Below are positions 37,409 to 45,919 of a DNA stretch of 55,154 bases, piece by piece. The notes beneath the pieces were generated by a model. It saw nothing but the letters and a program-made list of their open reading frames with translations. It searched no databases and was not told the DNA's origin. Numbering within the stretch: position 1 is the stretch's first letter; each line of letters starts with the position of its first letter. This DNA is from an uncultured Porphyromonadaceae bacterium (GTDB taxonomy: Bacteria > Bacteroidota > Bacteroidia > Bacteroidales > Muribaculaceae), in NCBI GenBank assembly GCA_947175425.1, contig CAMWMR010000018.1:1-55154 (forward strand), read 5' to 3'. The position numbers and the translations under genes were made by a program.

Positions 37409-38473
37409 TTAGTAGTTCCACTGGCAGGCAATCATCTTCAAGTTGGGACAAGCCTGTGTACGAAGGTCGGTAATCATGTTGAAGCGGCAGTTAATATATG
37501 TAAGAGCCTGGTCAAATGATACGTCGAGGGTTGTAAGTTCGTTGTTGTTGCAAATAAGGCGCTGCAGGAAGCTCTGATTGCTGAGAGAGAGGTAGGAAAG
37601 GTCGTTGTACGAGCAGTCTACGAACACCACATTGGGGCAATTGTCGAGCTGGAAGGTGGTAAGGTCGTTGTAGGAGCAAACAACATCCATTAGAGCGTTG
37701 CAATCGCGGAGACCAAGAGTTTTCATGCTGTTGTCGGAGCAGATGAAATTCGAGAGCGAAGGCAATCCCGATACGAGCATATTGGTAATCTGATTGTCGT
37801 CCAGATTAAGATTCTGCAGGTTTGTCACGCCCGAGAGATTGAGGCTGGTAAGCTTGTTGTAACCGCAGTAGAGGTTTTTAAGTGCGGTACAATCGGCAAC
37901 CGAGAGAGACTCAAGATGATTGCTCTGGCAATTGAGGGTTTCGAGAGTGGGCGACGACTGGAGGTCAAGGCCGGCCAGCAGGTTCGATGCCACATTGATA
38001 GTCTTGATAACCGGAACATCGTTTAGAGTAAACTCGGTAAGGCGGTTATTGTTGATAGTGAGTTTTGTGAGCACAGAGCAACCCGTCATGTCAATCTGAG
38101 TAAGTTTGTTACGGGAGGCATTCACATCGGTAACTGCGGCATCACCCTGCAGGGAAAGCGCGGTGAGCTCGTTGCGGGAAACATCTACGGATGTAAGAGC
38201 TGTAAACCCGCTGAGGTCGAGAGTGCCGGCGAGCTTTTTATCCTTCCATTTGATTTCGGTTACATGTCCGCCTTCAACAGTAACGCCTTCCCAAGTGGAG
38301 GGGTCTTTCAGGTTGGTGATTTTAAGAGCCTGAGCATTTGTCGCATCCTCTTTTGCGGGCTGTGACAAGAAATTCTGAAGCTGTTTCATTTCACCCTTGC
38401 TGATCTGGGCGAAAGAAGTTGCGGTTGCAAGAGCGACAGCAAACAATAATGCGATTCGTTTCATACTTTTCAT
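37409..38473 (-). CDS. secreted leucine-rich repeat protein
   Basis: 354 residues from ATG 38473 (MKSMKRIALL); ATG 38464 is also possible. The signal peptide ends at SFAQ. From about residue 85 to the end the sequence is a run of about ten to twelve leucine-rich repeats of 20-22 residues with the pattern LxxLxLxxCxxLxxLxCxxNxLTxL. The asparagine ladder and frequent cysteines are conspicuous. Such proteins in Bacteroidota mediate binding to proteins or host surfaces. No C-terminal sorting domain is seen. The partner is unknown. Confidence 0.85.
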   Translation of the reverse strand: MKSMKRIALLFAVALATATSFAQISKGEMKQLQNFLSQPAKEDATNAQALKITNLKDPSTWEGVTVEGGHVTEIKWKDKKLAGTLDLSGFTALTSVDVSRNELTALSLQGDAAVTDVNASRNKLTQIDMTGCSVLTKLTINNNRLTEFTLNDVPVIKTINVASNLLAGLDLQSSPTLETLNCQSNHLESLSVADCTALKNLYCGYNKLTSLNLSGVTNLQNLNLDDNQITNMLVSGLPSLSNFICSDNSMKTLGLRDCNALMDVVCSYNDLTTFQLDNCPNVVFVDCSYNDLSYLSLSNQSFLQRLICNNNELTTLDVSFDQALTYINCRFNMITDLRTQACPNLKMIACQWNY

Positions 38474-38581
38474 AAATATAATAGTTGTAAGTAATCGGGT
38501 GATTTTGATATACAAACAACAAGCACAATAAAAAGGTTTTACATAGCGCCTCAAAAATTTTCACAAGGGTTAATTTTTTTG

Positions 38582-38589
38582 TAATTTTG
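38582..38589 (+). promoter_or_regulatory. -7 element of the phosphoesterase-propeller gene
   Basis: TAATTTTG precedes the ATG at 38651 by 61 bases. The upstream -33 region is only T-rich. The 177 bases between the two divergent genes hold nothing else obvious. Confidence 0.55.
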
Positions 38590-38650
38590 CAGGAATCCTG
38601 CCTCGTAGCGGGGATTTTTATAAAACAACTTACAATATTATATTTCCATT

Positions 38651-40489
38651 ATGCGAATAAAATCTCTTGCCCTTGCGCTGTTGCTCACCGGCAGCTTATG
38701 CGCCAACGGGCAAAAACTGGCGGTGCTGAGCGATATTCACGTCACACCCGGAAACGAAAATGAAAAGCAGCTCCGTATGGCTGTCGAAGAAATCAACAAC
38801 GGCGTTTTCGATGCCGTGATTGTAAACGGCGACCTCGGCAACGAAGGCTCCGACGCCGAGCTTACAAACGTAAAATCGATTCTCGACGGAATACGCCACC
38901 CGCTGTACGTTCTCCCCGGAAACCACGAAAACACTTGGAGCCAGAGTGCTACAAAAACTTTTGTCGACCTTTGGGGCAACGACCGTTTTGTCACCGAAAT
39001 CGATTCACTCGTTATTGTGGGCATTAACTGCGGCCCGTTCATGAAAATGGGCGACGGACACATCAAGCAGGAAGACCTCCATTGGCTCAAAGCCACTCTC
39101 GACGAACGCGTAACTCCGGGCAAACGTGTGCTCTCGTTCAACCACTACCCCCTGCTGGAAGACCTCGACAACATGGCCGATTATATTCAGCTTCTCGAAA
39201 ATTATCCCGTAATAGCACACATAAACGGACATTACCACACATGGCGCAAATACGACGCCAACAACACCGAGGGCGCTATTCCCTGCACAATGATTCGCGC
39301 GCTCGACATGCGTAACGGCAACTACGGTTATACCGAAATAGAAATCGACCCGCAATGGGTACACGTCTATAACAAGGAATTAGGCAAAAAACGCGAAGCT
39401 AAATTCGCTTATCCTGCCAAAACAAAACACCAAAAAGCCGACTATGCCGCTCGTCCCGAACTGAAAGTTCCCGAGGGTTTTAAGGTTGAAAAAGTGTGGA
39501 CCGACAGCGCCTCAATTTTCACCCGTCTCGGCTTCGATGCCGATAACATCTATTTCGGAAACTCGCTGGGACATGCAAAAGCCGTTGCAAAAACAGGCGA
39601 ACAGAAATGGAGCGTTCCAACCGGTGCAAGCCTCTTCAGCCGCCCCGTTGCTCTGAAAGGCGGAAAAGTGGCCGTTCCAATGCACGACGGTATTATGCTG
39701 CTTAATGCAAAAAACGGTAAATTTGCAGGCAAACAGAACTCCAAGGAAGGCCCCTATGTTGCCGACGGTACTCTCACCGACGACGGCAAAGCCTACATCC
39801 AGGGCGCTTACAAACGCATTGAACGCCGAAATCCCTCCAACGGCAAACTCGTGTGGAGCTACGATTCCATTTTCAACTACTGCCAGGCTGCCCCGGCAAT
39901 CGACGGCAAGGATCTCGTTTTCGGTGCATGGGACACCAATCTGCGTTGCCTCGACCTCAACACCGGCAAACTGCGCTGGGTGTGGAACAACGGCAAATCA
40001 GCCAATATGCTCGGCCCCGGCAACGTTGTTCCCGTTATTACAAGCGAGCGAGTATACGTAGTTGCGCCCGACCGTTATATGACCGCACTCGACCGTGCAA
40101 GCGGCAAACAGCTGTGGCGCAATAACGACCACCGCTACCGCGAGAGCCTCGGACACAGCGCCGACGGCACTCGTGTATATGCAAAGACAATGGACGGAGA
40201 ACTTGTGGCAATCGACACCACCGTACCCGACTTCAAGGAACTGTGGACATTGGATCTCGGTCTTGGCTATGAACACGCACCCTGCGTGATTGTTGAAAAG
40301 GACGGCTTTGTTTACACCGGCTCACGCCGCGGCATTGTTACAATTTCCGATGTCCGCGAAGCACAGCCCCGCCTTGTAGCCGCACTCCCCTTGGGTGTGA
40401 GCGAAATTAACGGTATCGACGTCGACCCCGCCACAGGCGACGTTTACGTAAGTCTTATTGAAGGTACAATCTTCCGCATCAAGCGCTAA
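38651..40489 (+). CDS. metallophosphoesterase fused to PQQ-like beta-propeller
   Basis: 612 residues, secreted (signal MRIKSLALALLLTGSLCANG). The calcineurin-like phosphoesterase half (about 20-260) shows AVLSDIH, VNGDLGN, VLPGNHEN, FNHYP and HINGHYHTW, all metal-site motifs. The C-terminal half (about 280-612) consists of PQQ-type propeller blades, seen as repeats such as GKLVWSYDSIF, GKLRWVWNNGK and GKQLWRNNDH. The combination suggests a periplasmic phosphodiesterase whose propeller binds a polymer or partner. The substrate is unknown. It is a single-gene unit closed by a terminator. Confidence 0.85.
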   Translation: MRIKSLALALLLTGSLCANGQKLAVLSDIHVTPGNENEKQLRMAVEEINNGVFDAVIVNGDLGNEGSDAELTNVKSILDGIRHPLYVLPGNHENTWSQSATKTFVDLWGNDRFVTEIDSLVIVGINCGPFMKMGDGHIKQEDLHWLKATLDERVTPGKRVLSFNHYPLLEDLDNMADYIQLLENYPVIAHINGHYHTWRKYDANNTEGAIPCTMIRALDMRNGNYGYTEIEIDPQWVHVYNKELGKKREAKFAYPAKTKHQKADYAARPELKVPEGFKVEKVWTDSASIFTRLGFDADNIYFGNSLGHAKAVAKTGEQKWSVPTGASLFSRPVALKGGKVAVPMHDGIMLLNAKNGKFAGKQNSKEGPYVADGTLTDDGKAYIQGAYKRIERRNPSNGKLVWSYDSIFNYCQAAPAIDGKDLVFGAWDTNLRCLDLNTGKLRWVWNNGKSANMLGPGNVVPVITSERVYVVAPDRYMTALDRASGKQLWRNNDHRYRESLGHSADGTRVYAKTMDGELVAIDTTVPDFKELWTLDLGLGYEHAPCVIVEKDGFVYTGSRRGIVTISDVREAQPRLVAALPLGVSEINGIDVDPATGDVYVSLIEGTIFRIKR

Positions 40490-40503
40490 AATACATATTG
40501 CAT

Positions 40504-40547
40504 AAAAAAGGAGAATCGAAGCTCTGTGCCCGATTCTCCTTTTTTAT
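40504..40547. terminator. bidirectional terminator
   Basis: AAAAAAGGAGAATCG pairs with CGATTCTCCTTTTTT across a 13-base loop. T runs exist on both strands, so it can end both the phosphoesterase gene (plus) and the HMA operon (minus). Confidence 0.9.
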
Positions 40548-40559
40548 TATCCGTGCCGC

Positions 40560-40862
40560 TTATTCCTGCGGAGTGGTGGCCTTGTAGCCTATTTTGGCGA
40601 AAGCGGCCTTAAGCTTTGCCTCATCGGTCTTTTTGCTATCGTAAGTAATTGTAACGGTTTGCTTGTTGCGGTCGGTAACAATTTTTTTAACGCCTTTTTC
40701 AAAACGCAGATTTGTTTTGATTTTATTCTCACAGTTCACACATGTCATTTGCGGTTGAAGCGTAAAAACGGCCGAACTCACATTCTCGGGCGCTTTTGCC
40801 GAAACGGCAGCGGCGCAACACACAGCGGCAGCAAACAGAGCCGGTTTAAGAATATTCTTCAT
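40560..40862 (-). CDS. periplasmic heavy-metal-associated (HMA) domain protein
   Basis: 100 residues. The signal peptide MKNILKPALFAAAVCCAAAVSA is followed by one HMA domain with MTCVNC (MxCxxC metal site) and VKKIVTDRNKQTVTITYD. Such domains bind copper(I) or zinc. It is the last gene of a three-gene minus-strand unit behind a TonB receptor, seven bases apart. A periplasmic metal carrier linked to that receptor is the likely role. Confidence 0.85.
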   Translation of the reverse strand: MKNILKPALFAAAVCCAAAVSAKAPENVSSAVFTLQPQMTCVNCENKIKTNLRFEKGVKKIVTDRNKQTVTITYDSKKTDEAKLKAAFAKIGYKATTPQE

Positions 40863-40868
40863 ATGCTA

Positions 40869-42878
40869 TTACAGATATTTTGTTATGTTGTAACGGAAGC
40901 CAATATAAACCATAGCTCCCTGTAAAGGTCCGTAAATCATTGTGGCGTCGAAATCGGCTCCCCACGGGTCGGAAGCCCCGACAATAGGCGATTTCTGCCT
41001 GTAGCCCGTTAGATTTTCTCCGCCAAGGTAAACGCTCCAATGCCGGAAATTACGGGTAATCTGAGCGTTAAGCTGCGGGAATGCCTTGTAGGTTTCGGGC
41101 CACGCATCGCTGCCGTCAGGCAACTTATACGACAGCGGCATGCGTCCACCGCCGTTCACCGCACACGACACATCGAACTGCCATAGCCCCATATTCGGGG
41201 AATATCCGGCAGTGAACAGCAGTTTCTGACGCGAGGTAAGCGGCTTCTGCGACAGCACGCCGGGAGTGTACTCGGCCTTTACATCGGTTAGACGCCACGC
41301 AGCCGTAAAACTCAGGTCTTCCAAAGGCTCGAATGTCACCTCCAACTGCAAGGCATGGGAAAACGAGCGCGCCGATGACGAATAAATATACGCCGCATGC
41401 GGGTCGCGGTCGAGACTCAGCATAAGCTGATTGGAAAAACGGGTATAATAGTACTCGGCACCGAAAGCCAGCTTCTTGCCGAAAGGATGTACGGCATAAT
41501 CCGCGCCGGCGCCGAAATTCCACGCATCCTCGCGGTGCAAGTCGGAATCAATTATTATATTGCGCGATGAAGCCAACATATAGGAATACTCGGCCAAGGG
41601 ATGCGGCGAACGGTGTCCCGCGCCTGCCGAGGCATGGAACGATAAATCTGCCAGCGGATTATATCGCAAATGCATGCGCGGCGTAAGCATGGAGCCGTAC
41701 ACACTGCTGTAGTCGTAGCGCAGGCCGGCCATGGCAACAAGTTTATCGTCCATGTTGAAAGTATACTGGGCATATGCGCCGGGGACGGCTTCGTGCTCGT
41801 CGAGCGCATCAAGAGCTCCTGTAGAGCCAAAACGGTAGCGGAAACGATAATTATCGTAGTTGAACGACAAACCCGTACTCAACGAATGTATCGACTCCCA
41901 CTTGCGCTCGAACATAAGCGACGCATAAGCCTCTTTTTGATCCACATTGCAAATTCGTTCCCCGTAACTTGCATCCTGCGAGTGCGACGAACCGGAGAGG
42001 ATAAGGGCAAGGTTGCCGTCGTTGTCGCGGTCGAACATCCACGCGTTTTTGGTGAATGCCTCCCAACGGCGCGTGTCTATAAGTATTTTGTACAGAGGAG
42101 CCGACATATGTGCGGCATGCTTTTCGTCCTGGCCACCGTTACGGCGCTCGTTGAGAAATTTCGCGGCAAACTGGAAAACATATTCGTTGCCCAGATAAGC
42201 CACACGGGGCATAAGAGCTACCTGACGCACACGTGGCATATCGGCAAATCCGTCGTTATTGGCATCGTGCGAAGAAAAACCGTTTTCGCCGTGTGCAAGC
42301 AGTCCGGCGCTCCATTTGTCGCCGAATGCCATATTGCCGTCGGCGTTCACCTCAAGCTTGTTCATCATGTCGTAGTACATGTTGAGCGAAAGCGAGGGGT
42401 CGGCCTGCGGCTTTTTCATCTCCACATTTATTTGGCCGGTTATGGATTCATATCCGTTTTTAACCGATGAAGCTCCTTTCGACACCTGAATCGACTGCAT
42501 CCACGGGCCGGCTACATAACCGAGACCGTAGGGAGCGGCAGCTCCGCGAAAATTGGGAATATTCTCAGTAAGCATCTGCACATAAGTGCTCGATAGACCC
42601 AACAGCCTTATCTGGCGTGCACCCGTAGCCGCATCGGTGTAATTGACATCGACCGAGGGGTTTGTTGTGAAACTTTCGCCGAGATTACAGCAGGCGGCGC
42701 GTTTAAGCTCGGCGGCGCTTATCAGGGCTGTATTGGTAGCGCCTTTGAGTTTGCGCACTCCGCGTCGCTCGCGCACCACAATTTCATCAAGTTCACGAGG
42801 AACGCTATCGTTATAATCCTGCGCCACGGCAGGAAGAGCTAATAACAGAGCAAGAGACAGTTGCAGACGTTTCAACAT
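40869..42878 (-). CDS. TonB-dependent receptor, probably metal-related
   Basis: 669 residues. The signal peptide (LLALPAVAQ) is followed by a TonB-box-like DEIVVRERRG and a plug domain with AACCNLGESFTTNPSVDV, ARQIRLLGLSSTYVQML and SIQVSKGASSVKNGYESITGQINVEMK. A 22-strand barrel ends in MVYIGFRYNITKYL. No N-terminal carboxypeptidase-like extension is present. The pairing with an HMA protein and a small membrane protein suggests uptake of copper or another metal chelate; the substrate itself cannot be read. Confidence 0.88.
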   Translation of the reverse strand: MLKRLQLSLALLLALPAVAQDYNDSVPRELDEIVVRERRGVRKLKGATNTALISAAELKRAACCNLGESFTTNPSVDVNYTDAATGARQIRLLGLSSTYVQMLTENIPNFRGAAAPYGLGYVAGPWMQSIQVSKGASSVKNGYESITGQINVEMKKPQADPSLSLNMYYDMMNKLEVNADGNMAFGDKWSAGLLAHGENGFSSHDANNDGFADMPRVRQVALMPRVAYLGNEYVFQFAAKFLNERRNGGQDEKHAAHMSAPLYKILIDTRRWEAFTKNAWMFDRDNDGNLALILSGSSHSQDASYGERICNVDQKEAYASLMFERKWESIHSLSTGLSFNYDNYRFRYRFGSTGALDALDEHEAVPGAYAQYTFNMDDKLVAMAGLRYDYSSVYGSMLTPRMHLRYNPLADLSFHASAGAGHRSPHPLAEYSYMLASSRNIIIDSDLHREDAWNFGAGADYAVHPFGKKLAFGAEYYYTRFSNQLMLSLDRDPHAAYIYSSSARSFSHALQLEVTFEPLEDLSFTAAWRLTDVKAEYTPGVLSQKPLTSRQKLLFTAGYSPNMGLWQFDVSCAVNGGGRMPLSYKLPDGSDAWPETYKAFPQLNAQITRNFRHWSVYLGGENLTGYRQKSPIVGASDPWGADFDATMIYGPLQGAMVYIGFRYNITKYL

Positions 42879-42888
42879 AATTATAAAC

Positions 42889-43143
42889 TCAGTTTCGGCT
42901 TAACAGGGACTTTATACGCTGCACTCCGGTTTTGCCAAGAATAATAATGGCTGTATACTGCGAAGCCTTGGCCATGCCGTAGAGCACTGCCCACAGCACT
43001 CCTTTCACCACTGCCGGAAAAGGAAGAAGAAGTTGGGCAAACGACAGTATATAGCACATCGCGCACACGCCGGCAACTATAATACCGGTACGAAACGAAA
43101 GTCCTGAAAGAAAATTTTTTAGCCTTGAAAACCACTGTTTCAT
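42889..43143 (-). CDS. small inner-membrane protein, first gene of the metal-type operon
   Basis: 84 residues with two hydrophobic segments (TGIIVAGVCAMCYILSFAQLLLPF and VVKGVLWAVLYGMAKASQYTAI) and basic ends. I do not recognise a named family. It starts almost at the transcription start and the TonB receptor gene follows ten bases later, so the three genes form one operon. A CAMC pair in the first helix could touch metal, but this is speculative. Confidence 0.7.
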   Translation of the reverse strand: MKQWFSRLKNFLSGLSFRTGIIVAGVCAMCYILSFAQLLLPFPAVVKGVLWAVLYGMAKASQYTAIIILGKTGVQRIKSLLSRN

Positions 43144-43147
43144 TGCA

Positions 43148-43155
43148 CAAAGTTA
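43148..43155 (-). promoter_or_regulatory. -7 element of the metal-type operon, nearly leaderless
   Basis: TAACTTTG, then TGCA, then ATG at 43143. The four-base distance is the same as at rlmH and upstream of pgk. The mRNA probably has no leader. Confidence 0.6.
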
Positions 43156-43230
43156 GCATTTTTATAACACCCCTGCAAGAAACTTTGCATGCCACACCCG
43201 CGTTATTGCTTAAAATTAATCACTACAGCT

Positions 43231-43764
43231 ATGAAACCCGAAATAAACACCCCCGCAATCGACAATATAATGAGCCGTACAAGCGTGCGCGAGTTTAACG
43301 CCAACCGCTCCGTTCCGCAGGCTTTTATAGATACGCTGCTGCATGCGGCAATGTCGGCACCAACGGCTATGAATCGCCGCCCATGGCATTTTATAGTTGT
43401 GCGTACCCGTGCCGTTCTCGACGAGCTCGCCGCAGCACTGCCCTACTGCAAAATGGCCGCCCATGCTCAATTAGCCATTGTGTGCTGCGGCAACAAGGAT
43501 AATTTCCTGCCACACGAAGACTCTATTCTGTGGGAGCAGGATTTGTCGGCCGCAAGCGAAAACATTCTGCTGGCAAGCCATGCTCTGGGACTTGGCGCGG
43601 TGTGGACCTGCGTTTTCCCTCACAAGGACCGTATGGATGCATGCGCCCGCATTCTCGGGCTGGGAGCGTCACTTATTCCGTTCAATATTATCCCCATAGG
43701 CTATCCCGCCCACGACCAGGCTCCCTTGAATAAATGGAATGCCGAAAACGTGAGCTACCTGTAG
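43231..43764 (+). CDS. nitroreductase family protein
   Basis: 177-residue FMN-dependent oxidoreductase of the nitroreductase fold. MSRTSVREFNANRSVPQAFID, MSAPTAMNRRPWHFIVV and the GLGAVWTC segment form the FMN site; IIPIGYPA follows near the C-terminus. Physiological substrate is unknown (nitroaromatics, quinones or flavins). The start at 43231 is favoured over an upstream ATG at 43189. A strong terminator follows. Confidence 0.9.
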   Translation: MKPEINTPAIDNIMSRTSVREFNANRSVPQAFIDTLLHAAMSAPTAMNRRPWHFIVVRTRAVLDELAAALPYCKMAAHAQLAIVCCGNKDNFLPHEDSILWEQDLSAASENILLASHALGLGAVWTCVFPHKDRMDACARILGLGASLIPFNIIPIGYPAHDQAPLNKWNAENVSYL

Positions 43765-43785
43765 ATAGCAATATGCCAATACAAG

Positions 43786-43816
43786 CAAAAGCACTCTTTC
43801 AAAGAGTGCTTTTTTG
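43786..43816 (+). terminator. terminator of the nitroreductase gene
   Basis: AAAAGCACTCTTT and AAAGAGTGCTTTT form a near-perfect stem (43787-43813) with almost no loop base left over, followed by more T. A classic rho-independent terminator. Confidence 0.9.
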
Positions 43817-43853
43817 TTGTGCTCTATGTTTCGAATTAATCCTGATAATTTCA

Positions 43854-43861
43854 TATCTTTG
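43854..43861 (+). promoter_or_regulatory. -7 element of the second SGNH hydrolase gene
   Basis: TATCTTTG lies right after the terminator and 22 bases before the ATG at 43884. TTTC at 43829-43832 is a weak -33 candidate. Confidence 0.6.
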
Positions 43862-43883
43862 CATATCATACACCTTGATAATT

Positions 43884-44579
43884 ATGAAACATATTCACTT
43901 GATAATGGCCTTGGCCATTGTTATTTTAGCCGCCGACACTCTGCGGGCCGATTCCAAGCCCGACTGGATAAACCACAGTCGTTATGCCGCGTCGAACACC
44001 GAAATAATCGCCTCGCAAAAACGTCCCGTAGCCGTGTTTATGGGAAATTCCATAACCGACTTCTGGTACAGGGACAGCCCCGAGTTTTTTGAGAGCAACA
44101 ATTACGTTTGCCGAGGTATAAGCGGACAAGTAACAACGCAAATGCTTGCCCGCTTCCGCTCCGATGTAATAGAGCTTAAACCCGATGTGGCCGTTATTCT
44201 TGCAGGCGTGAATGATATTGCCGGAAACAACGGAGCTATAGAACTTCGCCACATTGTCGACAATATTGCTTCGATGGCCGATTTGGCACGCCGCCACGGC
44301 ATTGTCCCTATAATTTGTTCCGTACTTCCGGCCGACCGTTTTGCATGGAATCCTGCAATACACAACGCCCCGCAACTGATTGAGCAACTTAACACTATGC
44401 TGAACGAATACTGTGTTCGCAACAATATAGAGTTCGTCGACTATTACAGCTGCATGGTCACCTTCGGCGGAGCTTTGAATCCCGCCTATGCCGTAGACCC
44501 GGTCCACCCCTCAGTCGAAGGATACAAAGTAATGGAACCTATTATTTCCACCGCAATCCGCCGCGTCATCAAGCAATAA
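43884..44579 (+). CDS. secreted SGNH/GDSL hydrolase
   Basis: 231 residues from ATG 43884 (MKHIHLIMALAIVILAA signal peptide); a longer in-frame reading would run through the terminator and promoter. The SGNH blocks are FMGNSITDFW, GISGQVT, GVNDIAGN and VDPVHPSVEGY. It resembles acetylesterases of the rhamnogalacturonan or glycan type. It has its own promoter and no operon partner. Confidence 0.87.
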   Translation: MKHIHLIMALAIVILAADTLRADSKPDWINHSRYAASNTEIIASQKRPVAVFMGNSITDFWYRDSPEFFESNNYVCRGISGQVTTQMLARFRSDVIELKPDVAVILAGVNDIAGNNGAIELRHIVDNIASMADLARRHGIVPIICSVLPADRFAWNPAIHNAPQLIEQLNTMLNEYCVRNNIEFVDYYSCMVTFGGALNPAYAVDPVHPSVEGYKVMEPIISTAIRRVIKQ

Positions 44580-44585
44580 TCAAGC

Positions 44586-45719
44586 TTAATCGGGCAGGTT
44601 CAGACGTGTATCGTCGTGTGACATTTTGAGGATGGCATTGTGCAGATTCGCAACTTCGGCGTTAACCGGCAAAACGGGGTCAAGGTCGGCCCATCCGTCC
44701 GATGATGTTCCCGGAAGCAGTTCAGTGCGCTTGGCCCAGGCCTCTGTCTCGAGCCACGGGAATGGTGCCATTGCAGATTTATCGTTGAAACTTTTGCGTG
44801 CAATCTTAACAAGATCCATATCTTCGCCAAGATTGATATTCTCCATATTGGCAAAGACCGATATGCCCTTCAGCGGAATGTGGAGTAAAAGTATCTGCAA
44901 CTGACTTCCGACACGATAGGTATCCATAACTTTGAAATAGGAGTTGTAATCCAACACATTGAGACGCCACTGTTCAATCTCAGGATCACCCATCACCTCC
45001 CATATAGGGGCTGCGTGTGCCGATGCAATTATAAAACGTACATTTTTAACAGGTTTGGCTGCACGTGAGGTACAATCAATAAAGAAACCCGCGCGTATTA
45101 TTTTCTTGTTTCTATACGCTTGAGCCAAACCATCGAGGTCGGCATCAATATTGGTATCGCGATAGAAAAACTGCAATCCCGGCAATGTCCAGTTAATAAC
45201 ATCCTCGAAGGCCGCCACATCAAACGGGAACTTCGGTTCAAGCAGCTTTGCAAACGATTCGGGAAGTATAACATTCTCCAAACCGGCCACGGCAGAAAAC
45301 AATGGAGCTATATCCTCGTCCTTATACCCCGCGCTTCCGCAGCCCAGACGCGTAACATAGAATTTCAGCCCGGGGTTCTTTTTTGCAAATTCAATAAACT
45401 CGTTGACATACCGCTTTACCTTGTCGAGACCGACATTTCTGGTAGGAATAGCATATGAATTGCCCTGCATGCCGTTACCACGTCCACGCACGGCGCCGAA
45501 CTTCTTAAACGCCACATATGCAGCTCCGCCGGTGTGATTTCCTTCTATACTGCTGCCAAAAACAAAAACCTCGTTCGGCCCGAGTTGGAAAATATTATCG
45601 GGTGTGTACTCCTGTTTCGTATATGCCGAACTATGTGACTCTTTTGCAGCTTTTGCCTGCACATAAGCGGAAAAATCTTTATAGAAGCTTTTTAATAAAT
45701 CAGGAACAGCTCCGCTCAA
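44586..45719 (-). CDS. protein with A1S_2505-type (macro-like) domain
   Basis: 377 residues. Residues about 40-165 match a domain seen in phage and bacterial proteins called A1S_2505: GPNEVFVFGSS, HTGGAAYVAFKKFGAVRGRG, GNSYAIPTRNVG and YVTRLGCGSAGYKDEDIAPLF. The glycine-rich loops recall macro domains, which bind ADP-ribose, but this is only inference. Residues 170-377 are not recognised. The start is unusual: the frame opens with TTG at 45719, directly after an in-frame TGA, and has no ATG until the middle of the domain. Either TTG is the true start or the 5' end is altered by a frameshift. Confidence 0.6.
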   Translation of the reverse strand: MSGAVPDLLKSFYKDFSAYVQAKAAKESHSSAYTKQEYTPDNIFQLGPNEVFVFGSSIEGNHTGGAAYVAFKKFGAVRGRGNGMQGNSYAIPTRNVGLDKVKRYVNEFIEFAKKNPGLKFYVTRLGCGSAGYKDEDIAPLFSAVAGLENVILPESFAKLLEPKFPFDVAAFEDVINWTLPGLQFFYRDTNIDADLDGLAQAYRNKKIIRAGFFIDCTSRAAKPVKNVRFIIASAHAAPIWEVMGDPEIEQWRLNVLDYNSYFKVMDTYRVGSQLQILLLHIPLKGISVFANMENINLGEDMDLVKIARKSFNDKSAMAPFPWLETEAWAKRTELLPGTSSDGWADLDPVLPVNAEVANLHNAILKMSHDDTRLNLPD

Positions 45720-45782
45720 TCACATCAAAACATAATCCATGCAACAAATGGTTAGTACTGTCCAGAATATCGAACCCGCTTT

Positions 45783-45790
45783 CAAAGTTA
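45783..45790 (-). promoter_or_regulatory. -7 element upstream of the macro-like gene
   Basis: TAACTTTG on the minus strand, 63 bases before the TTG start. The rest of 45791-45919 is AT-rich with no visible gene. Confidence 0.5.
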
Positions 45791-45919
45791 CACAATTAAT
45801 TCGAAAAGAACTGCCGTTCCCGCAAAAATTACATTCTATACTTTAATTTGAAGCTGCAAAGAAATTTTCTCTTTTACAACCGGTAGCTGCAACTTGTATG
45901 CTCATATTTTCAATTAGCA

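Noticed and set aside
37409-38473. BspA-type treponemal LRR adhesin
   Set aside because: The repeats are shorter and cysteine-rich (LxxCxxL type), unlike the 23-residue BspA pattern, so only a general LRR call is made.
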